Shown here piece after piece: positions 49,041 to 61,100 of a stretch of 64,000 bases of DNA (its first letter is position 1; the number at the start of each line of letters is the position of its first letter). This DNA is from Pholiota molesta (taxonomy: Eukaryota > Basidiomycota > Agaricomycetes > Agaricales > Strophariaceae): NCBI GenBank assembly GCA_014925825.1, contig JACGCK010000003.1:992001-1056000 (forward strand). The letters are read 5' to 3'. Position numbers and translations under genes: made by a program. Below the pieces are notes generated by a model. That model was not told the DNA's origin and searched no databases. It saw only the letters and a program-made list of their open reading frames with translations.

Positions 49041-49168
49041 CGTGAATGAACGTAAGTGTAGCAAGAGGAAGTGTGGATCAAAGCCAACCTATTCACTGGA
49101 CCGGCAAAGCCCGAGTGATGATTGCACCTCTGGTTGAGACTGTGTACGGCGTGTCTCCTGCATTCAAA
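49041..49168. promoter_or_regulatory. Compact bidirectional promoter (SPF27 / complex I subunit)
   Basis: The two ATGs are only 128 bases apart and diverge, so both promoters and 5' UTRs must share this interval. No TATA box is obvious. Confidence 0.5.
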
Positions 49169-50309
49169 ATGTCCTTCCGTGCTGGCCTCAGAGCAAGCAA
49201 CGTCCTCAGAGCTGTCTCTGCGAGGCCAGCAGCCTATTCTGCTGCCCACATCAGGCGCTCTCTCAGCTCACGGCTGCGTCGAAAGGTAAGACGCGTGTCC
49301 CGAAATATCACGTCGTCCAGCTAAACCCATGGTCCAGCCTCAGCAGCCCCCTTCCAAGAGCCCACATCTCCGAATCCCACCGTCACCCTGTACGCGGAGA
49401 CAACAGAGGCGCTGCACACATACGGCTCCTATTTGACTCAGTGCCTGCCAAAATTCATCCAGCAGTTCTCCGTTCTCAAGGACGAATTGACTCTGTACAT
49501 CGCACCCTCTGCTGTTGTCCCAGTGTTGACCTTCCTGCGCGACCATCAACAATGTCAATTCAAGCAAGTCATGGATATCAGCGGTGTCGACTACCCGGAG
49601 CGGGAGAAGCGATTTGAGGTCGTATACCACCTTCTCAGCATTAAGCACGCTGGCCGAATTCGGGTTAAGACCTATGCTTCAGAGGCGGATCCTGTTCCAA
49701 GCGCTATTGGAGTATTTTCTGGAGCTGATTGGTATGCCCGTAAGAAATTTCAATCTACAGTGCCCAAATTAACACCCTTCTGTTCAGGTATGAACGCGAA
49801 GCCTGGGATCTTTTCGGGATTTTCTTTGAGAACCATCCTGATCTGTGTGTACTCCTTTTATCCTTGCATTTCTTCCTGCTAACTACATGCTATATAGTCG
49901 CCGGATATTGACGGACTATGGTATATCGTTATCTTGTTTTGTAGGCCTTTCTAACAATTACTTTCAGGTTTCGAAGGACACCCTTTGCGCAAAGATTTCC
50001 CGTTGACTGTACGTGTCATTCACACTCAATAAAGTCTCCAAACTTATAGTTGAGATGTTCTTCAGGGCTACACCGAAGTCCGTTATGACGAGGAACGTAA
50101 ACGTGTTGTTTACGAACCTCTTCAACTCACCCAGGCGTTCCGGTACGTATCCTCTGGTCTGTGAATATCCTCTCAATCTCATCGTGGTTGACGATAGCAA
50201 TTTCGAATCTCTATCACCATGGGAGCAAAATGGAGACGGTACCAAGGCCCGCAGACCTGAAGAGCTCAAACATCTCCCTCCGCCAAAGCCAGAGGAAGTT
50301 AAGAAATAG
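49169..50309 (+). CDS. NADH:ubiquinone oxidoreductase 30-kDa subunit (NDUFS3/NuoC)
   Basis: A peripheral-arm subunit of mitochondrial complex I. The presequence [20 protein letters not shown] is followed by the NuoC domain: [80 protein letters not shown], and [20 protein letters not shown]. The end, [11 protein letters not shown], is typical. The splice between exon 1 (donor AAG/GTAAG at 49286) and exon 2 is out of phase. Either one base is missing near 49268, so the presequence end reads TAASK/ASAAPFQ, or a weaker donor GTCGAA at 49279 is used. All later phases fit. Confidence 0.95.
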
Positions 50310-50539
50310 ATTATTTGGGTATTGTATTTAAGCCTATCGATGAATTTCACCGAACCTGCGAATGCAATAACTATTTCCATCATGATTTTCATTATGGTAA
50401 AATGGCCGGTCGTTAACAACGTAATGTTACAAAAAAAGTCGGAGACTTCTGTCAAAGTTCGAGAGAGATCATAACAACAAGAAATGTGGCTGCTACAGCA
50501 TGTATTATATACACTGAAGGTTAGTGCATGCCCAATAGA

Positions 50540-51993
50540 TCAGGACGATCCTTCAGGTTTGTCGTCCTTGTCACCTTCGTCAACGCTTGTCGATACCTCT
50601 TGAGAGTGGTCCCCTCCCTTCGAGCCCCAACCCATTCTGTCCACCACATATTCCTGTCCGAGAACTTCCACTCCTACCCTCAGCGAATCCGCAATCAAGT
50701 CCTCGACCCAATCGTATTCATCCCAGAGAGCAAGCCATTTACTTGGCACAGTTTGTGTGACGGTGGTCTTAGTAATATTGTGCACCGGGTCAAACAGATA
50801 AATCAGAAATTGGAGTTGCTGGGAGCTTTCTGAAGGCAACTCAGTCGTTGAAGGTGGCTGAGCGAAGACATTGAAAAAGGGCTGGATGCGGAGGAAAACA
50901 TGGGAGTATGTAGTTGCGGTATTGGGGTTCTTGGTCATTTCCGTCGCCTTGCTATTCTTCTTCCGAACATCTTCAATATTTACCTAAATTAATTAGTATA
51001 GTTGCACTATAACAAGTTGAATAATGTATTACCTGAGACAGCTTCAGAGCCGTTTCATAGCTGTCACAGTATTCAGATCGCGACCATTAGCGCCTTCCTT
51101 GGGACGACTTTCATTTCCTCTGTTGACAACAAGATCTCCTCCTTGGACTTGTTCCAGCACCTGGACATTTAATTGTAAATGAAAGAGAACGCCCGATAAT
51201 AGCAGAACTGACCCGAGCAAGAGATCGATAGGCCAAAGATTCGACTCCTTCATAGCCCTGCATATCATGGCTGAGCCATACTTGGATCACTTCGTGTTCC
51301 GATATGGGAGGAGCGACCACATTGAGGATATCGGTCAACGTAGATAGCCCAACACGTTTGAAGTCCTGACCTGGAGAACTCATGAACACCAGGTTATGCT
51401 GGACAAAAATAATTCATATACGCACTAAGTTTATCAAGTTGTGCAGACTTGGCGTATCCAATCATATCTTCGCCCCACTTTCGTGCTTGCTCATTCTTCG
51501 GCAGATTCTTAACTTGCTCGTCCACTACGGATTTAGCTTGTTGCATGGCTGCGGATGCAGAGGACCAGACTGAACCCCATCCCCATCCACCTGAACTGCC
51601 CTCAGAGAGCGAAACGGGCAGCGAGTCACCCCTCGCGCTCTCACTGTTGTTTGCACTCCTGTTCAAAGACGTGGTTGACGAAGATGCCGATGAAGAAAGC
51701 AACGACCCTCCTCCAAGGCGAACGCGTTCGGTGCTCTTCCGCATGGTAGGAGTGCTGGAGCGGGAAATATGGGCAGTAGTGGCCCGCGTGGGTTCAGTGC
51801 TCTTCTGAGTTATTTCATCGAGGAAGGCAAGGACCTCAGCAGCTTCGCCTTCATTCGCTGATCCAGGAGCAGCTGATCCAGATTTGACATTCGAAGTAGC
51901 TCCCGAGCTGGAATTAGCTGGAGGGGGAGCGAAGGAATCAAGGTCATCAAGAAACTTCAGGGCCTCCTCTTGCTTAGATTTTTTTGACGCCAT
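50540..51993 (-). CDS. MTC1: Maintenance of telomere capping protein 1 family (Mtc1)
   Basis: Start MASKKSKQEEALKFLDDLDS at ATG 51993. The N-terminus is the family hallmark (ALKFLDDLDSF and EAAEVLAFLDEITQK), then a Ser-rich disordered part. GGWGWGSVWSSASAAMQQAK and WGEDMIGYAKSAQLDKL follow, then the conserved C-terminal domain (DFKRVGLSTLTDILNVVAPP, IQVWLSHDMQGYEGVESLAY, SHVFLRIQPFF, FLIYLFDPVHNI). The intron around 51389-51410 joins in phase, and no frame break is seen. In yeast Mtc1 was found through telomere-capping genetics, and its biochemical role is unclear. The upstream in-frame MVQILPP is outside the conserved start. Confidence 0.85.
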
Positions 51994-54745
51994 TGGAGGT
52001 AGGATTTGAACCAACAGGACTTGGAGCTAGGCGCTTCAGGCGGTTGCTGTTTCCAAGCACATTCCAAATGGGGAACTAAACGTGACACTTGCTTCCATAA
52101 CTTCACGTGAATCAACACGAAACGCGCTCATGAGCACTTTAGACCACTATCGGCGACCGCTTCCTCGTCGCGTCATCAGAAAAAACTGGATTACGCGCGT
52201 ACACTTTTCTCTATTCTCTTGCGCAAATCACTTTGACTTCAATGTGTACAGAAAACCTTACTCGTTCTGGCTGTTCCTTGAACTTCTTGCGAACTCCAAA
52301 TTCTAAGTACTCTTCACCGCGAACACTGTACAGTCAGCGACTTTGAGTCCACCACGACTCACAAAATAGCACTGGTCGTTCTGTCAATGCGTTCCGTATC
52401 AATCATAGACGCTATTTCACTCTCCACACTTCCGTTTCATCCTACCTCTTGGAAACATTCCCGCAACAAATAGCAACTTTCTGGGCTGGAACTGTAGCAA
52501 GCTCTAAACAAAACTTGGTGTTAAGGCCTGGCTTTTTGCACCTGTCGACCCTCTGATTACCTGCTATTCAGTTCATCTCGAGGCAATGCGATCTCATCGC
52601 CGGTATCTTTCGTTCGTGACTCAAAATATCTGGTATAATTACTGTGTGAACAGACTTTCACCGCTCCCACAGAAGTATAAAATCTCCTGATTATCTGCTA
52701 TCTCCATACATTACAAGAAGGATCAAACGATGCCCCGCTGCATCTCTTTATTTTCGTTGGCCCGTGTGAACACTTGATTCGCCAGAGCTCTGAAAGTGGT
52801 GAGAGTTTCAGTACATATACACGCGTAGATTTAATGACATCTTTGAAAACAAAGAGAGATAATCTCGGTTCTTACCACACGAAATGGCATATTTTCCCTC
52901 TGCCCGAGCATTACGGAGCTTGTATCATGGACTGTCTATGAACACAAGCGCCAGTGTGTAGCTCGCTCTGGTTCATCTAGGAATCGGACGCGTTCATCAC
53001 AACAACAAACCCCCCCAAACCGTCCTGGGAGCGTCTCGATTTCTCATCTCCGCGGTTGCCTCTATCCACATCAACAACTCAACAATCTTTGGAACCCCAC
53101 TTCGGTCTAAATGACAAGCATGACAGGACAAGGTTAGCCTAGGTGAATATATGAGATGATGTCTAAGGTTGATGAGCTGATATCTTTCGCAGTTCGGGGA
53201 CAAAGAGCAGCTTTGGTGATCAAACCAAGGAGACTAGTAATTGGGGCCAATTAGGGCGAGATAAAAATATCAGAAGCACGGATCAAGAAAATGCCCTTTC
53301 AACCTTCCCTGTAAGGGAGAGAAAATCCTGACACTATCTTCACTCCACATTGGAAGACGGCTTTGCGAATCTACACGCACAAACGTGGTGGCCACATACA
53401 CGCTATATCTAACCGAGGCCGGAATCGAGTACTCATTTCCGGTCCGGAAGATACACTTTGCACCGAGCCCAGAGTTTTCCACAATCGATTAGCGGCGAGC
53501 GCTATTTAAGCGCTCTTGCAGTGTTCTTGGATGACCATTCGATTTGCACCTGCTTGGTCCCTAGAAAACCAGCGCCACATCGACTCACAGCCCTTAATTT
53601 GTTCAACTCCTCAGAAGAAGCAGTGTTGCAGAGGGCTGCCCAGATTAATTAGATGACTTCAAAGTTCCAACCGGTACTTACTTCAACGAAGACGTATTCA
53701 TTGTGATCCAATGCGGAGGCTTATCTTGATACAGGATCGAATGTTATAAAAAGGTCCGTATGCTCTCCACTTCCATACACCTGAGCATGTCTGAACTCGC
53801 TTCTTACTACGCAAATCATCAGGTACAGGTCTTAAAAAGCAATTCCACGGCATTTATTCTGGACATTATGAAATCTCTCGTCGAAAACTCATCTTTCACT
53901 GGGAAGTTGGAGTTTTCAAGTCTCCATTGAGCATATTTCCGAGCAATTTAGGTGGTTCAGTTCTTCCCATTGTTCAAAAGCATGACTTTGAATGATGCGG
54001 TTGAACATGAGGCTGCAGGACGCTGAACGGATGCAAAGAATCCATATATAAGGCGTGGCCCTTGTGAGAGTCACTAATCAGATAAGTCAAAGATAAGTGG
54101 TGGAATTGTCTTATGCAGAGGTGTTTAAAACCATGTTCAGGCTCCACAGCAACAAGTACTTTTCCTAAGCGGCGAGGAAGTCCGCTAGCATGGACGTTTG
54201 AACATTGAATATTCCATAGGCAAAGGAACGTCATCGCGGTCTAACCAGATAAATGTTAGATAAGGGATTTGAATACGATTGTTTATGGCAAGCAAATGGC
54301 AAGGCATTGCGACTGCATTTCACTTTAGGCCAAGGTCAATAACGGTTTGCTGCGATTCGGGTTGAAGCGCTGATACTTTATGTCCTTGGACCCAACTATC
54401 TTTAAATAAATTGAACGTACACATTAATCACCGATCTGAGGATGAGAACTACCTGAACTAATTTTGCGCCTCTCTCAAGTTCCTACTTAAACATTTCGCT
54501 CAATTTTTAGCACACAAGTACCTTCAAAGTTCAGACCTTTCAGAGGTGAGTTGAAGTTGAGGGCTTGTTGAGGGCAGTCAGTGGCACCGCCGGCGCCTGG
54601 CACGCGGAGATTATGACGACGCATGTGATTGATGCATCCGGGCACTTGAATGAGCGACGACGACTACTCGACCAGTATACTCCGGACCACATCCTTGCTC
54701 CTCTCCTTGGCCCCCTCTCGTTTTCAGGACTTATAGACGCTCTTC
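51994..54745. other. Gene-poor stretch between MTC1 and PXMP4
   Basis: 2.75 kb in which I can support no gene. ORFs are below 90 codons, overlap each other and have no recognisable motif. No repeats of the 6-9 kb family, tRNA or transposon end were noticed. A regulatory or non-coding RNA role cannot be judged by eye. Confidence 0.5.
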
Positions 54746-55504
54746 ATGTCTTTGGCCATTCTCAACGAAATCATCACCAACCCCGCGTATCATGACTACT
54801 TGGCTGTCCTGAAAGGCGCGCGCAATGGATTTGTCTATGGAGTAAAAGTGCGATTCCCCCATGCACTGGTGATGTCGATTCTGTTTGGTCGCGGAGAGTA
54901 TGTAAATGTCCAAAACTTGCTTCTGAATACCTATTGACTCCTTACCCAACAAATTCCAGCTGGAAGTCACGAATCCAACTTATTTACCGTGCCACGAAAC
55001 AACATGCCCTCAATCTTGCCAAATTTGTTTCTCTGTACAAGGCAATTCTGCTAATCCAGAAAAAGCTCAACAATGGAAAGGAGAGAGATAGTGATACCTT
55101 TATCGCTGGCTTGATTGGAGGATATTTTGTCTTCAGCGACCGAAACGCGGTGAATGAACAGGTCTGTCCCTTGCATATGCTAAAATGATCATGCATTAAA
55201 GAATAATGTCTATTTTCAGATCGTGCTCTACGTGGTATCACGAGTAGTCGCTTCCTTCATCCCCCGAGCGGGCACACCGTACAATGCCTCTGCTCATCTG
55301 CGCTTCGGGCCCCGGTACCAAACCATGCCTCCCGATTCACGCTATTTCACAGTCTTCGCCGCTGTCTCTTGGGGTGCCGTAATGTGGCTCTTCCGCCATC
55401 GGGGCGAGACCATCCAGCCTGGCATGTTCAACTCGATGAAGTATCTGTATCGTGACTCGGACGTCTGGTCAGATCTTAGGACGTTGTTCTGGCACAATAC
55501 TTGA
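54746..55504 (+). CDS. Peroxisomal membrane protein 4 (PXMP4/PMP24; Tim17-like)
   Basis: Three exons (54746-54897, 54960-55161, 55220-55504) join in phase to 212 residues. Landmarks are YHDYLAVLKGARNGFVYGVK, FPHALVMSILFGRG, ATKQHALNLAKFVSLYKAIL, FIAGLIGGYFVFSDRNAVNE, QIVLYVVSRVV and AVSWGAVMWLFRHRGETIQP, all typical of the PMP24 branch of the Tim17/22/23 superfamily. Hydrophobic segments suggest about four membrane helices. Length fits the family exactly. It ends 62 bases from the stop of the convergent BTB gene. Confidence 0.93.
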
Positions 55505-55566
55505 GTTAACTTGCATCACATAATCGTACAAGTCTTACATGGATTTTTCTTACACGTATACCAGGT

Positions 55567-56687
55567 TCAATAGAGATTTGGGAGTTGATCCAGTCTTTTG
55601 GGCAGCTTCTTGCATTTGTACTGTTGGGAATCAACTTAATTAACTCAGACGTGAAGACAATAGAAAGCTCATACGTACTGCAAGCATCTCAACCGCAGCT
55701 ACGCAGGCCTTGTAACAAATTTTGCAATCCCGGAGCGTATCCGCAAAAGCCTCCATTTCTCCCGCAACGTCAGTTGCTAGCATGAAAAAAATAGGCATGT
55801 GTTCAATTCATAGTAATAGTATATAGAGAAAATAACGATCTCACCGCTCTCGATCCTTCCCACTAAGGCTTTACGTTGTCTATCCCATCCGGTAGCTGTC
55901 TCTTCCCGGTGGGAGGTGCATTCACCATAGCCTACGGAAGAACCAACAACAAATTCAGTCAAATAAATGACCGGGATCGCAATAGAATTATATACTCGCC
56001 GTGCGGGAATATTTCTTCTTCCAGGAGAAGAGCACGCAAAGCTTTAACGCGGAAGTCTTGCAACCGCACAAGTTTATGATAAGCAACGACATCCGGAATG
56101 ATTTTAATCTCCTCGAAACGATATGAAGCCACCGGGAGCACGTATTGGCTTGCGCACGACGCTTCCCACTCCATATCATGCAGGGTGGCGAAACTGTATA
56201 CTTCAAGAGCATGTGCAGGAGCGTTGGCAACGAGGTGAATCCTCAATGCATCTGTTACAGAATCTGAAAGTATGTATTTGTCTGCGAGCCTGAAAAAAAG
56301 GGAGAGAAGCAACGGCAGAGGGATGACGGTAGTCGGGTCGTAGCGAATGATGCGGAATTTATCATTGGCGGGAATTTCAAGCTTCGTTGGGGGAGAAGGC
56401 GGGTCGTGTAAGAGGCGCAAAAGCGTTTCTAGTTCGCCGCTTTTTTCCTGCAATTCCAAATCTTGGTCCCCTTCTTCTGTTCCAGGTTCGCAGAATGCAA
56501 ACATATCCCCTGTAGCGAACGCCATTATTGTTAGATAACTTCCAAGGCAGCCGAACAAACTCATAAAGAACTCACTGAAGACATCACTGCCCTGTAGCGC
56601 CGCCCGCTTGACGTCGAAGACAGTACCATCGGGAATAGACCGCACTCTGAAATCGGGATTTTCGCAATGGAAATTTGTCCAGGACAT
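55567..56687 (-). CDS. Fungal BTB/POZ domain protein
   Basis: Start MSWTNFHCENPDFRVRSIPD. The BTB core is FDVKRAALQGSDVFS joined by an intron to DMFAFCEPG, then a helical region with LPLLLSLFFRLADKYILSDS and LEVYSFATLHDMEWEASCAS, as in many basidiomycete BTB proteins that bind partners or Cul3. Later exons give YGECTSHREETATGWDRQRK and ATDVAGEMEAFADTLRDCKI, ending KRLDQLPNLY. The intron after EEIFPHG keeps frame only with a GC-type donor (CACG/GCGAGT, about 55959), acceptor CCGTAG. The partner is unknown. Confidence 0.82.
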
Positions 56688-57283
56688 GTGGGCTCTGGAT
56701 ATGGACGTTGTGCTGTAAATGGCTGGACAAAATAGGTTACATCAGATGAGTGAATTTCCTTGGGCCATTTATATCGGCGATGAAGCATCGCGCGCAGCAT
56801 GACAGACGTGTTCATAACGTGGATGCCTCCGGGCGCAGCTTGACATGTAGGCGTAAGATGAGTCGTTTGTCGTTAGACAAGGGCAAATGCTGGTTTGGGA
56901 TGTCAAATTTGTGTCGCAGCAGGAAACAAGATGATAGCAGATATCTGAGGGCTCCCCAATCTTACATCAAAACAAACTAGATAATTGGCGTAGATACAGC
57001 AGTATGATTGATTATCACGCCATGATGTGCAGGTGAAACGGAAGAGTTGTGGTTTCTTCATGAGATATACTTACATCAAAATCCTTAGCAGAGAAATCAT
57101 GGTATGAAAGATGCAATGTGGTGTATGTGGCAAGGGGATGTAGCAAAGCAGAAAGAAAGGCAGTCATGAAAGTGTGGGCTGCAGATCAGATGAAAGAAAG
57201 AACAAGAAACAGAAAGAAATCGTGGTATCATAAAAGAGGTAAAACAAGGGAATCTAAAGCCCAATCCCAGAAAAATGTGTCCC

Positions 57284-58138
57284 CTACATAACAATGCACT
57301 TCGACTTCTTTGACTTTTTGGGGGCGCAATCGGGACACCAGGTTCTATGGTCCTGGTGTCTCGTAGTGAGCGCACAAGGTTCATGAAGAGGCGCTCAACA
57401 TTGTACGCCGTCTTGGCTGAGGTCTCGATGAACTCGCAGCCAAACTGACGTGCCAATGCGGCACCTTCTTCCTTGGAAACTTCTCGTTCGTATGTCTTGT
57501 CACATTTGTTCCCGACAAGCATGAATATGGGGTCTCCTCGCTTGACGCGCTTCATTGATTGCCGAAATATTTCGAGGCGATCAAAGGTCGAGCGAGAGGC
57601 AATAGAGTACACGAGAATAAAACCCTGGCCTTCGCTGAAGGCGACGAGAGTAAGAAGAAGATGGAGAAGAAATACAAAACAACTACCGGACCCATTGATC
57701 CCGCAAAGTGGCATATTCCTCTAATATGGGATATCAATGACAAATTCATGGGAGAGAATGAGATGCACACCTTGGCCGGCAGTATCGATGACTTCTACAA
57801 AACACATGCGATTGTCTACTACAAGTTGTTTTCGATAGGCGTCCTCTATCGTAGGGTCATAAGTCTGGTAAGGATAGTGATCAGTGATGATATGACAGCA
57901 AACCGAGGACAAGCTTACTTCTGCGAGAGGAATGGGGGTGAATGTCAAGGTTTGGATGTCAAGAGAGAAGAGCAGGGAAGACTAGAGACAGAACTGACCA
58001 ACAAAGCAGTTCAGTGTGAACTAGGGGGAATTGATGGGTGTCGTATGGGTGGCGAGAGGGGTAAAGAGCATACCTGTACAGCGAGGGCAGTTTTGCCAAC
58101 ACCACCGTCCCCAAGAACTGCTACTCTCCAGTTTCCAT
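57284..58138 (-). CDS. Ras-type small GTPase with CaaX box
   Basis: A membrane-anchored GTPase of the Ras subfamily. It has P-loop [13 protein letters not shown], switch I effector [19 protein letters not shown], switch [21 protein letters not shown] specificity motif, and [19 protein letters not shown]. The end should be a Lys-rich stretch and CaaX box CIVM (stop TAG at 57284). Two frame breaks occur, each needing one extra base in a run of A on the coding strand: after the start (plus-strand TTT 58132-58134, giving [11 protein letters not shown]) and before the CaaX box (plus-strand TTTTT 57315-57319). As written, the downstream reading ends QRSRSALLC. The exon junction before TYDPT is also not resolved in phase. 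Confidence 0.93.
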
Positions 58139-61100
58139 TCTAGATGAGCTATGTCAGCGGGCGCGGAGGAGAGAGCGGGGTGGAGGTACCTCAGAAGGGA
58201 TCAGAAGGAGGGGTAGGAAAGCGAGAGAGCGTATAGGGCGGAGAGTCGTTAGAGGAAGCGAAATAGAGAGCAGAGAATCGTCGTCGTCGAGTTCGTGGGG
58301 GGTCGTAAAGAGAGGCGCAGAGGGCCTTGTCGAGGATACGGCAGCGAGCCAACGGACAGAGAAAGGTGGTTCGCCTCTAAACGAATCGGTCCTATTTCAA
58401 GTCCTCCCTTTCCGCAATATCCGCATCCGGCCGTCTTCCGCGCAAATTCCCTTTGCGCCAGATCCAGCATTTGCATCCCTGCCCAAGGGCCTGCTCGTCG
58501 CACACCATTCCCTCTGCATACCATCCGTCCATTTCTTGCCAGAACCGTGTGTTCACGGGACCGCCCCAAGTTTAGCAAACAATGGACACCGTTTTCAGCG
58601 CATAGCTTTCCGTTGCACGACCCAGCCACCCATCGGCCGCCCTGTCCTTGAACTGCATCGGTCGAATCAGGACCATTTACCTAGCGGAATATACCTCCGG
58701 ATACCAAATCCGATGTGGGATCATATTCCCCAGCCCGCTGACTCCCGACAACTGCCCAAATACCGAGATGACATAGAACTTGCAATACTTGGAAGCAATT
58801 GGGATATTGGTAGGACCTATCGTGCTTTGCTCGGCTGTAGAAACCTGGTCCATATACACCCCTCACTATTAAGGAAAGCCCAGCGCATGGACAGCAATAA
58901 CTGCCCAAAACAATTCATGGAACTCTGAGAAGCTTCCACGGCAGAGTCCAAGCGAGCGCACGATTGCAAACCTTAAAAACAGCACCCCGGGGGCCGTACA
59001 CATGAGATCAATCTCCCGGTTCCGAAGTTTTGATCAGATGGATGAGAACCTTTAATCAGTGCGGATAATGCCCTCTAGCCATCTGACCGCAATCTTATCT
59101 CGCGAATCGTTCAGTCCTGTTCAGTCCATTATTCCCCAATGTGCTCACCATCGCCACCGCAGAAACAAGCGCAATGCGCCTAGGACATATTTGGAGAATC
59201 CATGGGCTACATTTCTTCCAACAAGGGTAATTTGTGCGAGCTGAGCGAAGTTGTCCCGGTTGAAAAGCCTCCGCTTCAGTGGGCCACGGCATACATATAA
59301 TGCATGCATGCAGATTCGAGATTCAACGGATGTGCGCAAGAAGGCACACGATTACTTTTCACGCGGCCAAATGTTATTCGTTTACCAAACACATTCAATC
59401 GAATCGACGTTTACTGTTAAAGAGTATGTTTCCATATAATTAGGGCAGTTCAGTGGAACCCCGACGCACCCTCCAAGCGCTAAGAAAGCCTAGGCATGGC
59501 TTCAGATGTTTAGGCGAGCAGAAAAAGGAATCTCTGGAAAGATGTACAAAAGGTGCGAGAAGATTTGCCCTATCAGAGTAGCAATAGAACTTCGAGAAGT
59601 GTAGAAAATCTTACCCAATATGTCGTCCTGTGGGGAATCAAGGGTGCTCAGCATTGTAATGGGGATTTACACCTCTGACTATTTGTATTTAATATAAGGA
59701 GCGGAACATGCTGTTGTATTGGAGATTTGAAAAGCTAGCGGGATCTAGAATTCCATTTACTTGTTGGCACTCATTTTAGAAGGGGCTCGTTCTAAAAATT
59801 GTGAACTTTGTTCTGTATTCAGGGGTTTGACGGCATATGTGGTGGACGATTCATGTTAGTATGTTCTCACAATCGAGCCAAATATGCTCTCGTGGGCGCC
59901 CATCCTTGAAAACGCAAAGGTGACTCCCATCCTCAGTCGCACGCAGGATATTTACTAAGCAGTTCGAGGTTTACGCGGAGAACATGTCTGATAAAAACAG
60001 TTCATACATACATAGCATTAATATCCAGTATTCGAGTTCTCAGTAAACTAACCTGGTGGACTGTCTTGGTGTGGCGCATTTCCCCCTGCCGCTATTTATA
60101 GCTTTCGAGGAAAGAAGAAGATAATCAGCGATGTTGTTTAATTGACTGGCATTATAGTGCTCTTACTTATGTATATCAGTATGATTCCTGTGTAATATCT
60201 ACCTGAACAAGCCTTCAATTCTTTCTCAGGTTACATTACTCCCGCTTCTATCCAAATCTCTGAGGTGAGATCCGTGTCCCGTCAAGCCCCGATCCGACAT
60301 CGAAAAGTTATCCCCCATGATTACTTTCCAAGGTTTGACTAAATAGTAAGAAAGAGTGCGTCGTATGTATTAGCAGCGAGTTGCACGGAATAATATGCAC
60401 AGCTGTTTATAAGTAAGATCGGTCACTAATAAACTTAGAATTAGAATGGAAATACAGGGCTCGGAATCCGAGAAAACCATGCTTGTTAATGACGCAGTAC
60501 TTGCAAGATAGTCCATACTAAGTACTAAGTGACCGAACTCTAAAACACTCATATGTATGTTTGTGACTTATCATTGTTGAAAGATCAAGAAAGTACTCAA
60601 GTCACCTCAAGTCACCTTGCTGAAAGCAACGTACTCAAGCAGACTCAAGCGGACTCAACTTGCTCGATCAACGGCAATCTGATAAATAATTAACCTATAA
60701 GTAGCTTCCGAATCTCCAGTCTTATTCAAAAATTCTGGGATTTGGAATCAACCACGGGGAGGAAGACCCTGAGAGACTTTGAGATCGGAAGTAAAACTCA
60801 AGCGGACAAACAAATGGAATTTACTGATTAGAAGAGTCTGGAAAACCAGATCCCTTCCTGGTAATTCATCTGGTTTGCTTTGGTGCAAAACATGCCCATT
60901 TCATGCAGAACTTGGCCCAAAACCCGCTGTGGTTGTTTATCTTATCAACCTGTTTATTTTTGGGGTTCACTCTGCACAAGGTCCCGCGCCATGCCCATCT
61001 ATCGACAACCAACATCTTTTCCTGTCCTTGGAATACATGTCATTATGTATGTCGAAAAGCTATCTATCGTCATGGCTATGACTTTCTGTGGTGCGTAGAG

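Noticed and set aside
57559..58143. 194-codon plus-strand ORF
   Set aside because: It is antisense to the Ras gene, whose motifs are unmistakable on the minus strand.
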